Positions 57,794-64,000 of a stretch of 64,000 bases of DNA are shown piece after piece. How positions within the stretch are numbered: position 1 is the first letter of the stretch; the number at the start of each line of letters is the position of its first letter. Below the pieces are notes generated by a model. The model saw nothing but the letters and a program-made list of their open reading frames with translations. It was not told the origin of the DNA and did no database searches. The position numbers were made by a program, and so were the translations under genes. Origin of the DNA: Escallonia rubra (lineage: Eukaryota; Streptophyta; Magnoliopsida; Escalloniales; Escalloniaceae); assembly GCA_033065855.1 (NCBI GenBank), contig JAVXUO010000938.1:1-64000 (forward strand), given 5' to 3'.

Positions 57794-59418
57794 GCTGCCA
57801 CTGCCCAAGGCCACCCACCGACATCGCGGCCATCCCAACAAAAAGTAGGATCGGAGAAGGAAGGTGTCGTAACTTCCAATATATTTACTCATTAAGCTAA
57901 TCTCTCGAGTTTATTATCAAGGGAGGAAATATGTCTAGATTTACTCCATAATTAATTTGCTCTTCTTCTTCTTCTCGTTTTGTTGCTCTTCAACCCCTCG
58001 TTCGCTGAAAGTTTAACAACTATATAACTCAAGTGTATTTACTGCAACAAAAGGCGGGAGCGGAAGAGCATATAGAGAAGTGAGAATAGCATTTTTCATA
58101 TTACCAACTATCTCATACATACGAATTATTATCCAAATATTTTTTCATGATAATCCCGAGATTTGGGAGAGCACCACTTCTCCATAAGCCAAGGGCCTGT
58201 AACATGCCTCTTATTACGGTTCTCTAGTTATGGTAATGGAGACGCACCATATATGTGTTCAAATACGTCATAAAACTGCTACGAATAAATAAGAGCGGAA
58301 AGCTGAATAATCTTCATAATCTGTACTTTCACACAAGTCACGGACAACTGGTTGTGTTTATCCAGTTTTCCGGTTCAGAGCAGGGTTGTTGGGCAAGCTA
58401 TATCTCTGTAAATAAATTGGGCTTGGGTTGGTGATTTGAGAAATGATTTTCTCATGCTGTGTACTTTGAACTTAGATTATACCAATATTTAGTTCTGCAA
58501 CTGGCAGGCTGCTGGTCAACTAGTGCCATGACGTTTTTACTCAAGCTGTAAAGAAAAGCTTTTGTTCTGTAAAGTTTTTCCTCTCCCTAATTACCGAAGA
58601 ACAGGTCCCTATTTTTAATTTTTTTTTCCGGCTCGATGGATGTAATTTTTATACGTGGGGTCGTCGAGGCTTTCTCAACTGCCTGACATTGCTCCGTACT
58701 GCACCCGCCTCGATGTGCTCTTATTAGTTGTCGATATTCCATGCAGAGAGGTCGAAACTCCCGATACAGGAACTTCTCGTTTGATGGAGGGTTGACTACA
58801 ATTTTGGCAAAAATTAGAATATACACAATATTTAATGTCATGCCGATATTAGTGAGGTAGAACGAATTTTATCTCCAGACTAAGCTGGCCATGGTAACAT
58901 GACATGAGGCAAAATGGTAAGAACGTTACACTGCAATACGTGTATCTAGTGGTAATTTTTGCACAAGTTGATAAGCTCCAACTAGAAGTAAGTCAAGCGA
59001 GAATTGCCATCGTGAAGATTTTCTCCATAACGTATTAAATTAAATTTAGGGCTCTTCTTGGTGACTTTCCAGGGTTAGAAAAGTTGCACTTTAATTTGTT
59101 TGAAAAGATATAGTAGGAACACTGGAAGCCGTCAATGAAGGTTTAGGTGGCTAGCATTGACTCAAAACAGTTGGCTATCATTCAGTTTAATGTTCGCAAA
59201 ACTGCAATTCTTTTTGGAAAAAAATTTGTGAGCCGTCATGCACCCACGCACAAGTGACCGCATAAGCTTAGCCACCGTGAACCTTCCAAGAATCCTACAA
59301 ATTTCTAGAAAAATTTGGCAGTATGAACAAACCTAAAAATTTGACCCCCAATTTCAACACGGATTGTATAACTTGCTTTTTACTACCGTGTCTTCTTTAT
59401 TTCACACTCTCCCGTGCG

Positions 59419-59429
59419 TGAGTGAGTGA

Positions 59430-59472
<43 letters not shown>
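59419..59472. repeat. (GT)n(GA)n microsatellite
   Basis: GTGAGTGAGTGAG, then (GT)n and (GA)n. In unit A the same place (about 39974-39990) reads GCGCGTGTGAGAGAGAG, so the tract is longer in B. Confidence 0.9.
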
Positions 59473-59473
<1 letters not shown>

Positions 59474-59514
59474 TGTCTTATCCTACGTTCAAGTGAGAAA
59501 TAAAGAAAAATGGC

Positions 59515-59735
59515 ATGCTACAGAGTTGTAAAGAGATATACCTACAACACCGTGTATAGTAGCAATTAATAATTGTTAAATATTTTTGGTGACTTCTTTG
59601 CTAACACTTTCAACGATAATTTTTAGCAGCACTTTTTTAGCGTCACCAAATAGAATCACTAGAAATACTTAGAAACATTTAATTGTCGCTATATAAGAAG
59701 TTGTAAGTATCTTCCTACAACCCAAGTAGTACTCA
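59515..59735. mobile_element. MITE-like element, same family as 12667
   Basis: Left GTTGTAAAGAGATATACCTA and right TAAGTATCTTCCTACAACCC, interior GAAATACTTAGAAACATTTA. Counterpart of the unit A copy at 40035. Confidence 0.6.
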
Positions 59736-59755
59736 AAATCTTTTTTTTAAAAATA

Positions 59756-61857
59756 GGGTTAATTATACCCATGTCCCTGAGGTTTTGGTGAAATTACATG
59801 CGTGTCCAAAAGTTTGAAAAATAGGTACTTATGTCCAATGGCGGAACCAGAATTTTTTTTCGAGGGGTGCAAAAAATATATAGAATTTATCAAAAAAAAT
59901 TATTAGTAAAAAAATAGACAAAAAATAGAATGCATTAAAAAAACATACAAAAGATATTATTAAGTTTCACGACAACCATTAAATACTCTTTACAAGTACA
60001 ACTCAAATCACATTCTAAGATCAACTTCTCGAGCTCAAACTCTACCTCACAATCTCAACACAACATCAAATTCCAACAAAATAGTACATTTTCAACCTCC
60101 TAGTTCTAAAATTAAATTGCCAAACAAGCTCAAACTCAACGCCACATTCCAATACATTTATAAACTATTTAAGCACCAAATTATGAATTAGACTCCCAAT
60201 TAGCCAATTAAAAATTAGCAAAGCAAATTAATCAAATAATTAAGATGTTCCACCAAACCACCAATAATTTATGTGATATAATCAAGGCAAACTCTTCCAA
60301 CAAAGCTAAATAATCACCAATTGAGAATTAGCAAAGCAAATTAACCAAACATGTTTATACAGAATCAATTATTGAAATTAAACTAAAATGTAAATACGGA
60401 TTTCTAGAATTAAGCTAAATCAGATTGCTTGAAATTAGCCAAGCTTACCTCAAATTCAAGAAATTAGGGCTGATGTTGACTGTTGTTCACTGTTGAGCCT
60501 CATCGTCGCAGCGTCGTTGGCGGCGCCTGCCTGGCAGAGCAGAGAAGAGGTTGGAAATTGCAAACGCCGCCAACAGAGTTCTCAGCCATCCCCATCGCGG
60601 AGTCGCCGGCATAGCCGTCACCCGTCAACCAAACAGCTCGAGAAAATGAGAAATGTTCAAGATCTAAATGTCTGTCTATCCACGAGTCTCTCGCCATTGG
60701 CCATTGCGATTGTCGGTGTCTCGGACCTCTCGGTGGTCGGTGAGATCGTCTCCGCTCCAGATCTGACGAGTGCCCATCACTGACGTCACTGGCTCACCGT
60801 TCACGACTAACGAGTCACAACTCACGGAGTCACGGGATAGTGGGTCATGGCCGTCTGGTCTAGCCGTCGTCGGTCTGAGTGACTCACGTAGAGAGAGAGA
60901 CAGAGGTGAGAGTCTGGGACGAGGTCTCGGGGAGAGAGAACTGAGAAGCGGGGTGCAATTGCCAAAAAAAAATTCAAAAGTCAGGGGGTGCTTCAGCCCC
61001 CCCTAGTTACAACATAGGTCCGCCCATGCTTATGTCCTTCTCTCTTTCCCCCACCACGATGCCACCCTCTCACCCCACCCCACCCTGTTGCTGCCCCTCA
61101 CTCCACCCACCTCGTTGTCGCCTCCTTTCCCTCTTCCCTCCCACCACGCCGCCGCCTTCTTCACCCCTACCAGGTCTTCAATTCACCCAATCTTCTTCCC
61201 CCAATCGCACCATCACACACACACACACACACAGCACTGCAGCCACGTTCAAGCCGCCACTTCAACTTCACGCAACCCCGTCACATCGCGCCGCCATCTC
61301 AATCACTCACAGCCCCCCTTTCACCGCAATCCACTGCTGTGATACGCCTTGGCGAGCCATTGCGCCAACCCTATCGAACCACTATTGCACCACCGTCGCA
61401 TCCAAATCCCACCATAAGCCCACCACCATCACTCCCCAACACCACCTACAATTCGCCGCCACGAGCCACTACTGCAATGCGCTGCTTCAAGCCCTGATCA
61501 GGGCCAAGATTAAAACTCCCAATACTATAATCCATCTGTGAAGGTGGTGCACGGCATGGCGGGGAGGGGGGGAGAGGGAGGGAGGGACGGTGTGGTAGGG
61601 GGGAAGAGGGGGCCGACTGGATTGGTAAAACCCTATTTTTGAAAACAAGGATGTTTGAGTTTTTATATGGTATATACTTTGTATATACAAAATGAGGGTA
61701 GTATTGTCATATTAAAAATATGTAGGGATGACATAACCAAAAACGTATACTTTTTTAACGAAGCAATGACGAAAGAAAACAGCTGTAACCTTTTGAAACT
61801 TTGTGTCCTTAACTGTATTTTCACCCTAATCTCAGGGACATGGGTGTAATTAACCCA
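59756..61857. mobile_element. Inverted-repeat element present only in unit B
   Basis: The left end GGGTTAATTATACCCATGTC and the reversed right end GGGTTAATTACACCCATGTC continue CCTGAG on both sides. TAAAAATA flanks it (59748-59755 and 61858-61865). The surrounding AACTTGTGATCAAATAATAA is uninterrupted in unit A near 40265. A hAT element is nested inside (59836-61028); the rest is CCACC/CCCTC-rich with no transposase. Confidence 0.82.
59836..61028. mobile_element. Non-autonomous hAT element nested in the 59756 element
   Basis: Ends are CAATGGCGGAACC and, reversed, CATGGGCGGACC, with 8-bp CTTATGTC on both sides (59828-59835 and 61029-61036). The style matches the hAT at 9981. A short frame at 60493-60783 has no known domain. 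There is no transposase, so movement would need one from elsewhere. Confidence 0.85.
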
Positions 61858-61865
61858 TAAAAATA

Positions 61866-62869
61866 AGTTGTGATCAAATAATAATAATAATCTTGATGAT
61901 TTAAAAGTACCAATTGCTAAAATAGGACATCATAATGGAATGATTGAGTTAGATAAGTACGTCTTATCCACTTTTCATGGGAAAAGTTTATCTCGCAATG
62001 TGAAAATACCAGCATAACACTCAGATGTGTAGTTCCTTTCGCTATGAGAAAAGTATAATGCTCGTTTAGCTTCATTTTATCTATATCTATACTACTTATA
62101 TGAGTACACATTTACATTTTTGGTGTAATACCCTTTTGGTATTATATTGAAACTCACCAAGGTGACGATAAGTGTCCATTATCACGATAAAAATGTAAAA
62201 TACTATTCCCCACTCTTCTAAAACTTTCAGTTACCTTAGAGTCTCCTACTCTTACACTGCACATAACTGCCATTCTCCCTCATCAGCCTATGTTCACCCT
62301 TCTTACATCTCCATTGTATATTGAAATAGGTATCATTCATCATAAAAATATTTTTTTCGAACACTCTACGGTAATTTTCCTTGGGTTAATTTGCATTCTT
62401 TTTGTATTTTTTGCATTTTTTAGAACAAATGTAGCATCTGTGTATCATTTTTTTTTCATTTCATACATATTCTTTAACTTTTCCATTTTCTTCTCTCCAT
62501 TTCCCCTTCCCTTACTCTGTATTTCCCCTTCTCCCTTAACGTGGTTATGCGATTGGGCGATTGGCGGTACGGGGCAAGACTAAAGGGTTGTGGGTGGCCG
62601 GCATCGCTGGATTGTCATGCGGCGGCCTGAGTTGATGCCTGGTGGCGAGACTGCTCTGACGGTTGTCGTGGGTGGGCTAATCTATGGAAGCCGGAGATGG
62701 GTTGCCGTTGGCGGCCCTCGACGTGTGACTGGCAGTTGTGTGGTTGGCGACCGTGGGTGGGTCGATCGATGGGGACATACATGGGTGGTTGATTGGTGGT
62801 TGTTAGTGGCTCTGGCCGGGAAAGACCAGCAATGGTCGTTGTTGGCCATCGGCCTTTGCCATAAATGTT
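61866..62869. other. Unit B spacer and unclassified DNA
   Basis: 61866-62060 matches unit A 40265-40735. 62094-62580 does not match A; a GGTGG-rich stretch (62570-62860) follows. No gene supported. Confidence 0.45.
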
Positions 62870-63705
62870 GTATGGCAGCGAGCACCAACCCCAATCTCAT
62901 TTTTCTCTCTCTATGATTAACAACCATGCACAACTCATGCACCTCATTTCTAGCCACCACAACCGCAATGCTACCGCCATAACTAATCGCCAAACGCATC
63001 CACTATGACAACCATGAGTCAACCCACACCTATCTCGGACCACCATAACAAGCAATCATGCCACCAAAATCGACCCCCAAATGTACTATCTACCACCACC
63101 ACAAGTCCACCCACAGGAACCATCGAGACCACCTGCCACAAATAACCAATCAAACACACCATCCACTGCTTCTATGTGAAAACCTTTGGTCCAAACACCC
63201 ATGGATCCGAAAATCATGGCATCGATGAGAGTGGTGCACGTAATGTTACAGCAGTGGTGGCTAAATGCTTTGGTGGTGGTCATGGTGTTGGGTTCGATAG
63301 TGGTGGTCTAGTAGATGGTGCTTCTGGGTGGTGCTTGATGTTAAAGGTTGTAATGGTGATGGTGGTTTCACGTTCGGCAGTGGTTCGGTGGTATTGCGGT
63401 GGCGGTGGTCAAGTGCTCTTGTGACGGGGGTGGTTGGCAATCGTGGTGATATGGTGGATTGATAGGGTGGATTGAAGTAGTGGAACCCTAATTGAAGTAT
63501 AAATTGGTAGTGAAGATTTTACAATTCTTAAAGTAAGTAAAACGAAATTGTGAGGGTAATTACGTCTTCTCAATAATCCCTTAACAGTTTTGGTTAGTTT
63601 GTGCACTTTTCATGAGTGGGAGTAGGTTTATTACACATTTTTTAACATCAGGGGACCAAATTGCAAATTGATGTAACCATGGGGAACCCAATTGCATTTT
63701 CTATT
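62870..63705. mobile_element. Shortened copy of the 41060 MULE-like element
   Basis: Shares CACCCATGGATCYGAAAATC, the GGTGG-rich part and the right-terminal region (TTTGGTTAGTTTGTGCACTT) with 42840-43572. The left terminal repeat is missing here, so this copy is truncated or rearranged. Confidence 0.7.
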
Positions 63706-64000
63706 ATGCAACTAATTCAATGCGGGGAAAATTTTGAAAAGACGTAAGTAGCAATTCTCTGTTGTTCTTTACAAGACAAAGTTAATGCTATTCGAATTAA
63801 AATAAAACTACTAAGAAGTAACTATGTGGCAATATATGAACGACAAGGGCGTCCACAAATAAACAGTCTTAGGCTTTAACAGTATTGGTATTGATTTTCA
63901 ATAAATAAATTTTAGATTAAATCACAATCACTTCTAAAAAATTTAACTTTAAGTTGTTTTTATTTTTAAATTTCAGTTGCAAGACAATGTTCTTTTAACT

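Larger units (their letters stand above)
56343..64000. repeat. Segmental duplication unit B (continues past window)
   Basis: Collinear with unit A (36678-44165). Matching anchors include the zinc-finger gene, GGATATTGAGGTTTCATA (37370 and 57040), AGTCACGGACAACTGG (38580 and 58335) and CTATGTGGCAATATATGAA-like DNA (43693 and 63822). Unit B lacks the SINE of A and carries an extra MULE-like/hAT insertion. Confidence 0.85.

Overview
The window is nuclear DNA of a flowering plant, most likely a eudicot. The evidence is intron-containing genes of plant-only families (WAT1-related transporters, EAR-motif C2H2 zinc fingers, a Tify-binding-domain protein, plant mobile domain) in a dense background of plant transposons. 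I cannot name the species. There are no rRNA or tRNA genes, CRISPR arrays or bacterial-type operons.

Layout. 1-8862 is most of one large Mutator-like element (MULE). Its right end is at 8862; its left end lies before base 1. It carries a FAR1/MULE transposase (+), a small two-exon B3-domain gene (+) whose exons are too short to stand out as ORFs, and a convergent five-exon plant-mobile-domain/Ulp1-protease gene (-). Its non-coding parts hold 20 copies of a palindrome, GTCCGC-N11-GCGGAC, in three clusters. A 135-bp non-autonomous relative at 46288-46422 carries two more copies and has a perfect 9-bp target duplication; a paralogous unoccupied site lies about 1.2 kb downstream. 9981-10709 is a hAT element. 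11820-18575 holds two tandem WAT1-related transporter genes with matching exon structure. 20617-23352 (-) is a TDBD (Tify-domain-binding) protein gene, possibly with a far-upstream leader near 30 kb. 23.4-36.6 kb is intergenic or long-intron DNA with CCACC-rich inverted-repeat elements and a LINE remnant.

36.6-64 kb is built around a large duplication. Unit A (36678 to about 44165) and unit B (56343 to the window end) each begin inside the 3' end of a stress-type C2H2 zinc-finger gene (ZAT11/12-like) and continue through its promoter and about 7 kb upstream. A third, broken zinc-finger copy lies at about 48.4-48.6 kb. Insertions found in only one unit (a SINE in A, a MULE-like element containing a hAT in B) serve as natural empty-site controls. 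Between the units are LINE remnants, a local 0.7-kb duplication, another MULE-like element and a GC-rich minisatellite region (52.6-54.5 kb) that resembles an LTR promoter region.

Most noteworthy: the first 8.9 kb looks like a multi-gene MULE that pairs a transposase with an extra B3 DNA-binding protein, a Ulp1-type protease and arrayed inverted-repeat sites. In outline this resembles Arabidopsis VANDAL elements, where an accessory protein acts on short motifs repeated in the element's non-coding DNA. The analogy is inference. Exon joins were worked out by hand from splice signals and reading phase.
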